Shown: positions 34,358 to 42,185 of the stretch, in pieces
How positions within the stretch are numbered: position 1 is the stretch's first letter
Layout of the letters: every line of letters starts with the position of its first letter
Origin: an uncultured Lachnospiraceae bacterium
GTDB lineage: Bacteria > Bacillota > Clostridia > Lachnospirales > Lachnospiraceae
Reading direction: 5' to 3'
Assembly (NCBI GenBank): GCA_934364805.1
Contig: CAKRMH010000008.1
Coordinates: 69,811-133,810 of the forward strand
Length of the DNA: 64,000 nt
The notes under the pieces: generated by a model
The model's input: the letters and a program-made list of their open reading frames with translations, nothing else
What the model was told of the DNA's origin: nothing
The model's database searches: none
Translations under genes and position numbers: made by a program

Positions 34358-35808
34358 TGTTTGGATGTTATCATAGAAGCAAAATGGAAAATCAGATGCC
34401 GGAAATGACACTCCGCAATATTACTGAGGCATGCTCCGGAACCTATGTCGGTTCTCTGGAGAGCATGTCCGATACGGTTGCGGGTGTGGTGATCGACAGC
34501 CGTCAGGTAAAACAGGATTATCTTTTTATCCCGATCAAAGGGGAAAAGGTGGATGGACATAAGTTTATTCCGGACGTTTTTGAAAAGGGCGCGATCGCAG
34601 TTCTTTCTGAGCATGCCTTAAAAGACCCGGCAGGACCATACATATTAGTAGATTCCACAACAGAAGCAATGAAAAAGATCGCCCGTTTTTACCGCGAACG
34701 TCTTCAGATCAAAGTTGTCGGAATTACAGGAAGTGTTGGAAAAACAAGCACAAAAGAGATGATTTCTTCCGTTCTTTCACAGAAATACAGCGTGCTGAAA
34801 ACAGCAGGTAATTTTAACAATGAGATCGGACTTCCGCTCACAATCTTTCATATCCGTGCAGAACATGAAGTTGCAGTACTTGAGATGGGAATTTCAGATT
34901 TTGGTGAGATGCACCGGCTGGCAGAGATGGCCAATCCGGATATCTGCGTGATCACGAATATCGGGCTCTGTCATCTGGAGAATCTTCACACCAGAGACGG
35001 AATCTTAAAGGCGAAAACAGAAAGCTTTGATCATCTGAGACCAAATGGCATTGCTATTTTAAACGGGGATGATGACAAGCTTTGTACACAGAAGATGGTA
35101 AACGGCCAGCCGGCTGTTTTCTATGGAATCGGCCAGGAAGCTGCACTTGATGAGGCTGGTCAGAAGATGGCAGAAAAATCCATCTATGCAACAGACATCG
35201 AGAACCTTGGTTTTGAAGGAATGAAAGCAGTGATCCATACTCCGGCAGGAGAATTTCAGGCGCAGATTCCGATTGCTGGTGAACACAATATATACAATGC
35301 GCTCGCAGCAACGGCAGTCGGACTTCAGATGGGACTGACATTAGAAGAGATCCAGGATGGAATTGCGGCAGTTGAGACGATTTCCGGAAGAACAAATTTC
35401 CTTGAAGTTCATGGAATGACCGTCATTGATGACTGCTACAATGCCAATCCGGTTTCCATGGCGGCTTCCATTGACGTATTGTCACATGCTGCTGGCAGAA
35501 ATATCGCAGTACTCGGTGATATGGGTGAACTTGGTGCAGATGAGAAAGCACTTCATTACGGAGTTGGAAAAGTCGTCGGAGAAAAGAAGATCCAGACACT
35601 TTTTGCTGCAGGAACACTTGCAAAAGAGTATGCAGACGCAGCCAAAACAGTCAATCCGGATTGCGATGTGCATTATTTTGCAGACCGCGAGAGCATGACA
35701 AAAGAGCTTCTTTCTTATGTGAAAGAAGGCGATACCATTCTTGTGAAGGCTTCGCATTTCATGGAATTTCCGAAAGTCGTCGAGGCGTTAAAGAATCTTA
35801 ACAAATAG
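34357..35808 (+). CDS. murF: UDP-MurNAc-tripeptide--D-Ala-D-Ala ligase
   Basis: A 483-residue Mur ligase that adds the D-Ala-D-Ala made by the preceding enzyme to the UDP-MurNAc tripeptide. The N-terminal domain (GVVIDSRQVKQDYLFIPIKGEKVDGHKF) is followed by the ATPase P loop VGITGSVGKTSTKEM, the central NNEIGLPLTI and the C-terminal domain DDCYNANPVSMAASID. Translation probably starts at the ATG overlapping the ddl stop, although an internal ATG at 34384 is possible. The ddl-murF pair is a common arrangement. Confidence 0.95.
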   Translation: MFGCYHRSKMENQMPEMTLRNITEACSGTYVGSLESMSDTVAGVVIDSRQVKQDYLFIPIKGEKVDGHKFIPDVFEKGAIAVLSEHALKDPAGPYILVDSTTEAMKKIARFYRERLQIKVVGITGSVGKTSTKEMISSVLSQKYSVLKTAGNFNNEIGLPLTIFHIRAEHEVAVLEMGISDFGEMHRLAEMANPDICVITNIGLCHLENLHTRDGILKAKTESFDHLRPNGIAILNGDDDKLCTQKMVNGQPAVFYGIGQEAALDEAGQKMAEKSIYATDIENLGFEGMKAVIHTPAGEFQAQIPIAGEHNIYNALAATAVGLQMGLTLEEIQDGIAAVETISGRTNFLEVHGMTVIDDCYNANPVSMAASIDVLSHAAGRNIAVLGDMGELGADEKALHYGVGKVVGEKKIQTLFAAGTLAKEYADAAKTVNPDCDVHYFADRESMTKELLSYVKEGDTILVKASHFMEFPKVVEALKNLNK

Positions 35809-35812
35809 ATCG

Positions 35813-36097
35813 TTAGTGAGAAATTAGCTCCTTCGATTTGAGATAATCCCGTTTTCTTACGTAAATATTGTATATATAAAAGGTTTCTCCTACTATAGTA
35901 TTATAAGAAGCCGGAGCACCATGACCAATGGTCGTACTCATTTTAGCATGAACCATAGTGTCAAAGGTGCTTTGGCTTTTTTTTGTCACTAAAGTATATG
36001 GAATATGAGCGTTTTTTAACAAATCGACAACTTTTGTAATTTCAATGGATGATGTGTCGGATATAAGTAATTTGCGTAGTATTATAATGTGAAACAT
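35813..36097 (-). CDS. Small hypothetical protein, 94 aa
   Basis: The ORF ends five bases from the murF stop on the opposite strand. A textbook GGAGG ribosome binding site lies nine bases before the ATG at 36097, so it is probably expressed. The protein reads as alternating beta and alpha (FHIIILRKLLI, SSIEITKVVDLLKNAHIPYTL), reminiscent of small DUF2007-like folds, but I cannot assign a family. It diverges from the metallopeptidase gene across a region with a large dyad and is AT-rich like that gene, suggesting both arrived together. Confidence 0.6.
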   Translation of the reverse strand: MFHIIILRKLLISDTSSIEITKVVDLLKNAHIPYTLVTKKSQSTFDTMVHAKMSTTIGHGAPASYNTIVGETFYIYNIYVRKRDYLKSKELISH

Positions 36098-36213
36098 GTT
36101 ACGATACCTCCGTAAATATTTTTAGTGAAAATCAACAGGATGATATGAATGTTGTCACAAACAGAAACCAGACATGTATCATACAATCCATATCTATCAT
36201 AGCATATTCTTTG

Positions 36214-36256
36214 CGATTTAACATCACAATTATTTAGTAATTGTGATATTGAATCG
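36214..36256. repeat. Extended dyad in divergent intergenic region
   Basis: ATCACAATTA (36223) and TAATTGTGAT (36238) are perfect 10-bp arms around TTTAG. The symmetry continues outward on the same centre to CGATT (36214) and AATCG (36252), with one mismatch and one G-T. It lies between divergent genes and lacks a T run, so an operator is more likely than a terminator. Confidence 0.6.
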
Positions 36257-36343
36257 ATTGTGCGAAAATAATGTTGAATTGGAAAAATATATTTACAATC
36301 GCAAATAGGTAAAGAAGTTGTTATTTAAAAAGGAGAGGCAAGG

Positions 36344-37903
36344 ATGAAATCCCGATTATTATTGTTATTGGTAGTTTGTTTTATATTATTATCTGCCTGT
36401 GTAAGTGGTTCACAGTCTGATTTTAGTGAAGATCGATATAATAGAGAATCTGCATATGGTGTTGCATTTGATACGATAAAAACGGAAAGAAATGGAATTA
36501 CGTATTCTTTTGAAAAATCGGCCTGTACAGAAGAAGAGGCAGTGAAATATGTTGATCAGATCAACTCGGATATCGTCACAATATACAATGCGTTATCTGA
36601 AATTGAAAGCATTTCCCTACAAAAAAAACTTGATATTTATGTGGTAAAATCACTTGTAAATCATGAACAAATTATTGATGGACAGAATATTTTTCTGGAT
36701 ATTGCAAGCATCACGGATTGCTCTTATCGGAGTTTATTACTCAGGGCAATGCTTGATATGGGGAATTGTGTTAAGATTTATGGATTGAGTGGTTATATTT
36801 TCAACATAAATGGAGATTTGAACTATGTGCAGGATAGTTTATCCTCAAAGCGTGGTGAACTGGATTTGTTTATAGGTAGAACAAATCCTTCTTTTGCAAC
36901 AAAAGAGGAAATAGAATTGTTTAGGAATGTTGCGATACTTTTATCAAGATACGTAATCGAGAAGAAAGGATTGACGCATTTTGTTCAAAGTTCGATTACA
37001 ACAGAAGATATTGATGAATGGTTAAAGTACATTGATGTTTCTGCTGCTTATGATAAAGAAAGTATTGAATATCAGCAGAAATTTGAAGGATCATATCTCG
37101 ATGGATATGATATGGTTTTGAAGTATGATCAGACGGAATATGCATTTCATGATTGCGGAGAATATTTTACAGATATATCAGAAGTAGAAGATGTGCTTTT
37201 AGCGAATGTAAAATTAACAGAGAGTATTCCTTTGTATTGGAAGGAACATAATCTCACAAGTTACGATTTTGAAGGAGACATAAATCATATTGTGTATGAT
37301 ATTCAGTATAATCAAAATGCGATAAGTCAGACCGTTGTACAAGGACATGAAGCAAGTCCGGTCATAAAGATTCTATCCCCACGCCAATTGACTTTTACGC
37401 ATGAATTTATGCATGTGTGTTTTAATTGTAAGGATAGTGATCGATATTGGATGGAAGAAGGGCTATGTGAATACTTTGCCTTTGTGGAATTTTGCCCGGA
37501 GTACATGAAAGAAGGTTTATATCAGGCATTATGTGATGAAACATATCAAAATGGTAAGCTGAAAGAATATTATGAATACTTTAATGGCACAATCACAGGT
37601 GTTGATACGTATAATCTTCAAACGGTATACAATTATTATATTTATCAATTGGATATTTTACATCAGCAGCCTGAGGTGAAAATGACAAATTCAATTGGTT
37701 CAATAAATGTATATAAAGGAACCGGAGATGAACTGAACTATATGGAAGCAATGACTTTTGCAGGGTATTTGGTTCATGAGAATGGAATTGATAAAATTGT
37801 TGAATTTTTAAGTGGAACGGAATCATATGAGGATTTTTTTGGTTCATCTTATGAGAAGCTAAAAAGTGAGTGGCTAAACAGTATATCGTTAGACTTGAAT
37901 TAA
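36344..37903 (+). CDS. Lipoprotein with gluzincin metallopeptidase motif
   Basis: A 519-residue exported lipoprotein: signal peptide MKSRLLLLLVVCFILLSAC with the lipobox LSAC at residues 16-19. The first 340 residues match nothing I know. At residues 353-357 HEFMH (HExxH) is followed by exactly 18 residues and then Glu376 in WMEEGLCEYF, the zinc-binding layout of M1/MA-clan gluzincins. His353 and His357 with Glu376 would bind zinc and Glu354 catalyse. The gene is visibly more AT-rich than its neighbours and uses ATA and TTA/TTG codons freely, suggesting transfer. Its stop codon lies inside a repeat that also occurs upstream of the cyclophilin gene, so the C-terminus may have been changed by recombination. 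Substrate unknown. Confidence 0.75.
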   Translation: MKSRLLLLLVVCFILLSACVSGSQSDFSEDRYNRESAYGVAFDTIKTERNGITYSFEKSACTEEEAVKYVDQINSDIVTIYNALSEIESISLQKKLDIYVVKSLVNHEQIIDGQNIFLDIASITDCSYRSLLLRAMLDMGNCVKIYGLSGYIFNINGDLNYVQDSLSSKRGELDLFIGRTNPSFATKEEIELFRNVAILLSRYVIEKKGLTHFVQSSITTEDIDEWLKYIDVSAAYDKESIEYQQKFEGSYLDGYDMVLKYDQTEYAFHDCGEYFTDISEVEDVLLANVKLTESIPLYWKEHNLTSYDFEGDINHIVYDIQYNQNAISQTVVQGHEASPVIKILSPRQLTFTHEFMHVCFNCKDSDRYWMEEGLCEYFAFVEFCPEYMKEGLYQALCDETYQNGKLKEYYEYFNGTITGVDTYNLQTVYNYYIYQLDILHQQPEVKMTNSIGSINVYKGTGDELNYMEAMTFAGYLVHENGIDKIVEFLSGTESYEDFFGSSYEKLKSEWLNSISLDLN

Positions 37904-38002
37904 TTGCGGTTAGAATTTATAACAACGACAGCATGGCAGTTGCATTTTATGCAGCTGTCATTTTTTTTACATTACTGGATCAGCGGCACAGTATGAGAAC
38001 AG
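37892..38002 (+). repeat. Relic repeat: cyclophilin 5' flank joined to its 3' flank
   Basis: Positions 37892-37921 are identical over 30 bp to 39361-39390 (the cyclophilin promoter), and 37935-38002 match 39980-40048 (its terminator plus the first codons of the GNAT gene) with about nine substitutions and one indel. The cyclophilin gene is missing between them. The promoter copy here has TATAAC instead of TATAAT, so it is probably inactive. Confidence 0.8.
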
Positions 38003-38030
38003 AAAATAAGAAAGTTACCCATACATGGGG

Positions 38031-38077
38031 TTGCTTTTTTTTATTATATTGATATAATTAAACTTACAGTTTAATTA
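38031..38077 (+). promoter_or_regulatory. TetR gene promoter with operator dyad
   Basis: TTGCTT (38031-38036), 16 bp and TATAAT (38053-38058). A perfect dyad TAATTAAAC-TTACA-GTTTAATTA (38055-38077) overlaps the -10 and start site, a typical TetR-family autorepression operator. Confidence 0.75.
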
Positions 38078-38110
38078 ATTTACAAAAGGAATCAAATGTG
38101 AGGATAGAAG

Positions 38111-38758
38111 ATGGGAAGACGAAAAAAAGAGCCAAGGAGTGTGCACAGGGAGCATATTGCGAGTGCAGCAGCACAGCTTTTTGCAGAGAAAAGTATCGAT
38201 GCTGTTTCCATGGATGATATTGCGGGTAAAGCCGGATACAGCAAGGCAACGCTTTATGTCTATTTTAGGAACAAAGAGGAAATTATAAGTATTCTGGTTT
38301 TAAAAAGCATGCAGATGCTTTATGACTGTATTTGCAGGGCTGTGGAAGAAGAGGCTGCAACGAAAGAGAAGTACAGGATGATCTGCCGCAGCCTTGCTGC
38401 TTATCAGAAAGAATATCCATTGTATTTCCAGATGGTGTTAGAGAATATCAATATTGATTTTGAAAATACAGAATGCATTCCAGAGGAAAAAGAGACCTAT
38501 CTGGTTGGTGAACGGATCAATGAGAAACTGATGCAGTTTTTTGAGGAAGGAGTGAAAAAAGGCGATCTGCGTCCGAATATGGAGATTCTTCCGACGATTT
38601 TTCAATTCTGGGGAATGCTTTCGGGACTGATCCAGCTAGCCGCACAAAAAGAAGAATATATTGGTGTGTCAATGGGGCTTTCGAAGGAGCAATTTCTGGA
38701 AAGTGGTTTTGAAATGTTATATCGTTCTGTAGCAAAGGAGGAAAAACATGGAGAGTAA
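38111..38758 (+). CDS. TetR/AcrR-family transcriptional regulator
   Basis: A 215-residue repressor. The N-terminal TetR_N helix-turn-helix is clear: REHIASAAAQLFAEKSIDAV, SMDDIAGKAGYSKATLYVYF, then RNKEEIISILV. The C-terminal ligand-binding domain (residues 70-215) is helical and family-variable. Its gene overlaps the flavoprotein gene by 11 bases, so the pair is co-transcribed and the flavoprotein is its likely target. The dyad over its promoter supports autoregulation. Confidence 0.92.
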   Translation: MGRRKKEPRSVHREHIASAAAQLFAEKSIDAVSMDDIAGKAGYSKATLYVYFRNKEEIISILVLKSMQMLYDCICRAVEEEAATKEKYRMICRSLAAYQKEYPLYFQMVLENINIDFENTECIPEEKETYLVGERINEKLMQFFEEGVKKGDLRPNMEILPTIFQFWGMLSGLIQLAAQKEEYIGVSMGLSKEQFLESGFEMLYRSVAKEEKHGE

Positions 38759-39317
38759 CTATGCACTTGCAATACAGGGAAGTCCGCGAAAGGATGGAAT
38801 CACGTCGGTAATGTTGGAAAAAGCAATTGCGGAGGCAAAGAAAAAGGGATACACCGTTGAAAAGATTGATCTTTATGAACAGAGCATTCATTACTGCAAT
38901 GGCTGCCGAAGCTGCCTGAACACTGGAAAATGCGTACAGAATGACGACCTGCAAAAGCTGGTGGAAGCTGTGAAACAAAGTAAACTCGTTATTCTTGCGT
39001 CACCGGTATACTGGGCAAATGTACCGGCAGCAGTAAAGAATCTGTTTGACCGGATGCTTGGCGTGGCGATGGAGGAGACGGTGGCATTTCCAAAACCACG
39101 GTTAGAGGGAAGAAAATACATGATTCTTACTGCATGCAATACGAAAGCTCCGTTTTCCTGGATTTTTGGACAGAGCAGAGGTGCCATTCACTGCATGGAT
39201 GAATTTTTCAGAACCGCAGGAATGCGCCCGTTTGGCAAAGTGGTATGCGCTGGAACAGGCAGTAAAAAGGAACCGGATATTCATACATTAAAAAAGATTG
39301 AGAGGTGTTTTCGATGA
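38748..39317 (+). CDS. Flavodoxin-fold NAD(P)H:FMN reductase-like protein
   Basis: A 189-residue cytoplasmic flavoprotein of the FMN_red / iron-sulfur-flavoprotein superfamily. The phosphate-binding loop is QGSPRKDGITSVML, a second FMN contact ILASPVYWANVPAAVKNLFDR. A cysteine set, YCNGCRSCLNTGKCVQNDDL, is typical of the Isf-like subgroup and may bind an iron-sulfur cluster or act in thiol redox. It sits in a two-gene operon under the TetR regulator, which suggests induction by a quinone-like, nitro or other electrophilic compound. Electron donor and substrate are unknown. Confidence 0.87.
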   Translation: MESNYALAIQGSPRKDGITSVMLEKAIAEAKKKGYTVEKIDLYEQSIHYCNGCRSCLNTGKCVQNDDLQKLVEAVKQSKLVILASPVYWANVPAAVKNLFDRMLGVAMEETVAFPKPRLEGRKYMILTACNTKAPFSWIFGQSRGAIHCMDEFFRTAGMRPFGKVVCAGTGSKKEPDIHTLKKIERCFR

Positions 39318-39360
39318 AATTATCTGTTGTGCACTGGATCAGGCATAACGGTGCATCATT

Positions 39361-39392
39361 TGACTTGAATTAATTGCGGTTAGAATTTATAA
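39361..39392 (+). promoter_or_regulatory. Cyclophilin promoter in repeat copy
   Basis: TTGAAT (39364-39369), a 17-bp spacer and TATAAT (39387-39392) lie within the 30-bp repeat shared with 37892-37921. Confidence 0.7.
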
Positions 39393-39444
39393 TAATGACA
39401 GCAGTGCAGATGACTGCCAGATTATGTAAAGAGAGGAAAACAAT

Positions 39445-39966
39445 ATGGCACAGAATCCAGTTGTAACATTTGAAATGGAAAACGGCGATATGATGAAAGC
39501 GGAACTTTATCCGGAAATCGCCCCAAATACAGTAAATAACTTTATCAGTCTGATCAATCACGGATTTTACGATGGACTTATTTTCCATCGTTGTATCAAA
39601 GGGTTTATGATCCAGGGCGGAGATCCGGAAGGAACCGGAATGGGTGGTCCGGGATACGGAATCAAAGGTGAATTTGCACAGAATGGTGTGAAAAATGATT
39701 TAAAACATACAGCAGGCGTTCTTTCCATGGCACGTTCCATGATGCCAAACTCTGCAGGAAGCCAGTTCTTTATCATGCATAAAGATGCTCCGCATCTGGA
39801 TGGCGCATATGCTGCATTTGGTAAGATCATCGAAGGTCAGGAGAATGTAGATAAGATTGCTGAGACAGCAACAGATTACAGCGATCGTCCATTAGAGGAT
39901 CAGGTAATGAAAAAGGTTACCGTTGAGACTTTTGGTGTAGAGTATCCGGAACCGGAAACAATGTAA
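39445..39966 (+). CDS. Peptidyl-prolyl cis-trans isomerase, cyclophilin type
   Basis: A 173-residue cytoplasmic cyclophilin without signal peptide. The core includes YPEIAPNTVNNFISLINHGFYDGLIFHR, with catalytic Arg in FHRCIKGFMIQGGDPEGTG, and the motif GSQFFIMHKDAPHLDG. The loop MARSMMPNSAG and the ending VEYPEPETM are common in Clostridia. It assists protein folding by isomerising proline bonds. It has its own promoter and a strong terminator, so it is a stand-alone unit inserted or duplicated next to the GNAT gene. Confidence 0.95.
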   Translation: MAQNPVVTFEMENGDMMKAELYPEIAPNTVNNFISLINHGFYDGLIFHRCIKGFMIQGGDPEGTGMGGPGYGIKGEFAQNGVKNDLKHTAGVLSMARSMMPNSAGSQFFIMHKDAPHLDGAYAAFGKIIEGQENVDKIAETATDYSDRPLEDQVMKKVTVETFGVEYPEPETM

Positions 39967-39979
39967 TAAATATGAATAC

Positions 39980-40012
39980 GGCAGCTGCATTTTATGCAGC
40001 TGTCATTTATTT
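39980..40012 (+). terminator. Intrinsic terminator after cyclophilin
   Basis: CAGCTGCAT and ATGCAGCTG form a 9-bp stem around a TT loop, followed by TCATTTATTTTT. The sequence recurs at 37935, without its gene. Confidence 0.82.
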
Positions 40013-40038
40013 TTACTTTACAGGGTCAGGGGCACAGT

Positions 40039-40923
40039 ATGAGAACAGGAAAGCTGGAACGTATTTTTTACTGGAAAGAGGAGACTGCAGGGGAAGAACA
40101 TCTGCGGACGTTCGAAAAGGCATACAACAAAATATTTTATGAACTGCCGGAAGCTGGAACAAAAGAAGCACAGACTCTGGAAGACATTTTGGAGAATGCG
40201 TTAAAAGATATTGATCCGATGGACTGTCTGCTTATCACTTCCAGAGATGAGCGTATCCATCTGGCAGAAAAATGGAACCTTGCCACGGCAGCATATCCGA
40301 ATCCGGCGATTCCCGGGCAGAGCCTGTTTGAGGCAGATGTGCTGATCGAAAGTTTTGAGGATGTTGATCTGGAATATCTCGAGCGAATCCGGAGAAGGCA
40401 TCATGGGATTCCGTGGGTGATCGCACAGACAAAACGGTGTATCCTGCGTGAAATCTGTATGGAAGATATGCAGGCGTTGTTTGATCTGTATGCAGAGCCT
40501 GGAATGACGGATTTTATCGAGCCGCTCTATCCGTGGGAGCAGGAACTGGAATATGAAAAGTCATACATCGAGCATATGTACCGGCTATATGAATACGGTA
40601 TGTGGGTTGTGATCGAGAAAGATACCGGTAAGCTGATCGGGCGCGCAGGACTGGAGCATCGCGAGTATCCAGAAGAATCACATATGGAGCTGGAGCTGGG
40701 ATATGCGATCGGGACTGCGTACCAGCGTAAGGGATATGCAACGGAAGTTTGCCAGGCAATCATCGCCTATGCGCAGGCAAATCTGGAATATCCAAGGATC
40801 AACTGTCTGATCGAAAAGGAAAATACAGCATCCATACATTTCATCGAATCGCTTGGCTTTACATTTGTGGGAGAATCGAAAGCCGCAGGAACTACGATGC
40901 TACGCTATGTGAAAGAAATATAG
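40039..40923 (+). CDS. GNAT acetyltransferase with extra N-terminal domain
   Basis: A 294-residue protein. The C-terminal half (from about residue 135) is a GNAT domain of the RimJ/RimL type: the acceptor side TDFIEPLYPWEQE, strand four-five ELGYAIGTAYQRKGYATEV with the acetyl-CoA loop QRKGYA, and FIESLGFTFVGESK. The N-terminal 130 residues contain CLLITSRDERIHLAEKWNLA and AAYPNPAIPGQ, which resemble part of a HAD-like fold without its nucleophile Asp. I chose 40039 (AGGGG ribosome binding site) over an upstream ATG that lies in the cyclophilin terminator. Substrate unknown. Confidence 0.82.
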   Translation: MRTGKLERIFYWKEETAGEEHLRTFEKAYNKIFYELPEAGTKEAQTLEDILENALKDIDPMDCLLITSRDERIHLAEKWNLATAAYPNPAIPGQSLFEADVLIESFEDVDLEYLERIRRRHHGIPWVIAQTKRCILREICMEDMQALFDLYAEPGMTDFIEPLYPWEQELEYEKSYIEHMYRLYEYGMWVVIEKDTGKLIGRAGLEHREYPEESHMELELGYAIGTAYQRKGYATEVCQAIIAYAQANLEYPRINCLIEKENTASIHFIESLGFTFVGESKAAGTTMLRYVKEI

Positions 40924-40948
40924 ATATTTGAAATTTTCATAAAAATCA

Positions 40949-40985
40949 GATCAGGGTGTCAAAAGCTGTTTTTTGACACCCTGAT
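40949..40985. terminator. Bidirectional terminator, repeat-related
   Basis: TCAGGGTGTCAAAA and TTTTGACACCCTGA form a perfect 14-bp stem with a six-base loop. It lies between the convergent GNAT and oxidase genes. The 18-bp sequence GATCAGGGTGTCAAAAGC at its left side recurs at 51514. Confidence 0.88.
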
Positions 40986-41003
40986 TTCGTTTGGGCAGTT
41001 TAA

Positions 41004-42020
41004 CTAGATTCTTACGCAGTCACGTGTGATCTCGGAAAGTGAGGAAACACCACACATTGCCATCGTATCAGCAAGTTCTCCACCAATCTTCTGGATGTAG
41101 GATTCCACGCCTTCCCTTCCACCGCCGTATACGGCAGTAACAAACGGACGGGCGATGATCGCTGCATCAGCACCGAGTGAGAGTGCTTTAAACACATCTG
41201 TGCCGGAACGGATTCCACCATCAACAAGGATTTTCATGGAGCCATCCACAGCAAGGGCAATTTCTTCTAAAACCTCAGCCGTTGCAGGACATTGATCCAG
41301 AACTCGTCCACCATGGTTGGAGACAACGATTGCGGAAGCACCGGCTTCTTTGGCTTTTAAGGCACCTTTTACGGTCATGATACCTTTTACGATGAAAGGA
41401 ACACCTGCGGCTTCGGCGATTGCATGAAGCTCCTCAACGGATTTGCTTCCGGCAGGTGGAGTAAGATTCTTTAAAAATGGAAGACCAGCGGCGTCAATAT
41501 CCATGGCAACAGCGAATGCTCCTGCGTCTTTTACAAGAGCCATCTTCTCGCGGATCGTTTCGATATTCCATGGTTTTACGGTTGGAATTCCGAATCCGCC
41601 GGCTTTTTTGATCGCTTTGGTGGCGGCAACCATGACATTGCTGTCGGTGCCATCTCCGGTGAAAGCAGCAATTCCGAATTCTGCGCAGGAGGACACCAGA
41701 ATATCGTTGTAAGTGATATCGTTTAAGGAGTCTCCATAATGAAGATTGACAGCTCCGACCGGACCGGCAAAGAACGGATATTTAAAATCCTTGCCAAATA
41801 AAGATAAGGAAGTGTCGATCGGGCGGTTTTCAACGAGTGTGTCCATCTGTACCCGGATCTCTTTCCATTTATCATAATTTCGGATCGCAGTATCGCCGAT
41901 TCCTTTTGCACCTGGACCAGGCATCTGGTTTTTGCAGGCTTTTCCATTGCACTCCGGGCAGGCTTTGCAATAGCTGCCGACTTTTCCCCTTGCCTGTTCA
42001 ATACATTCTGAATAGTTCAT
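41004..42020 (-). CDS. Alpha-hydroxy-acid oxidase family FMN protein
   Basis: A 338-residue cytoplasmic TIM-barrel flavoprotein. The C-terminal FMN_dh core has AIVVSNHGGRVLDQ with the catalytic His and ILVDGGIRSGTDVFKALSLGAD with the substrate Arg and phosphate loop. The N-terminus carries a cysteine set, YCKACPECNGKACKNQMPG, absent from lactate and glycolate oxidases. It could bind a cluster or zinc. Family members oxidise 2-hydroxy acids with FMN, but an oxygen-using oxidase would be odd in a strict anaerobe, so a different electron acceptor or a dehydrogenase role is more likely. Single gene, its own promoter region, no operon partner. Confidence 0.87.
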   Translation of the reverse strand: MNYSECIEQARGKVGSYCKACPECNGKACKNQMPGPGAKGIGDTAIRNYDKWKEIRVQMDTLVENRPIDTSLSLFGKDFKYPFFAGPVGAVNLHYGDSLNDITYNDILVSSCAEFGIAAFTGDGTDSNVMVAATKAIKKAGGFGIPTVKPWNIETIREKMALVKDAGAFAVAMDIDAAGLPFLKNLTPPAGSKSVEELHAIAEAAGVPFIVKGIMTVKGALKAKEAGASAIVVSNHGGRVLDQCPATAEVLEEIALAVDGSMKILVDGGIRSGTDVFKALSLGADAAIIARPFVTAVYGGGREGVESYIQKIGGELADTMAMCGVSSLSEITRDCVRI

Positions 42021-42185
42021 TTCCCATTCCTTCTTTCGTTTTTTGCTAAGTTTAGTATATCATGAATTCGCACACGAAAGGACTATTTTTGAGAATTTTC
42101 CTCATAAATACAAAAACTACCCATTCAAACCGGAATTTGCTATAATATAGGCAATGATTAGAACAAGGCACAAGAGGTAGCTGGA

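Noticed and set aside
37870..38052. 60-aa plus-strand frame
   Set aside because: It overlaps the metallopeptidase end and the relic repeat; the MRTENKK part is a remnant of the GNAT start, not a gene.
39994..40038. Upstream extension of the GNAT gene
   Set aside because: The extra codons are the cyclophilin terminator; the internal ATG at 40039 has the ribosome binding site.
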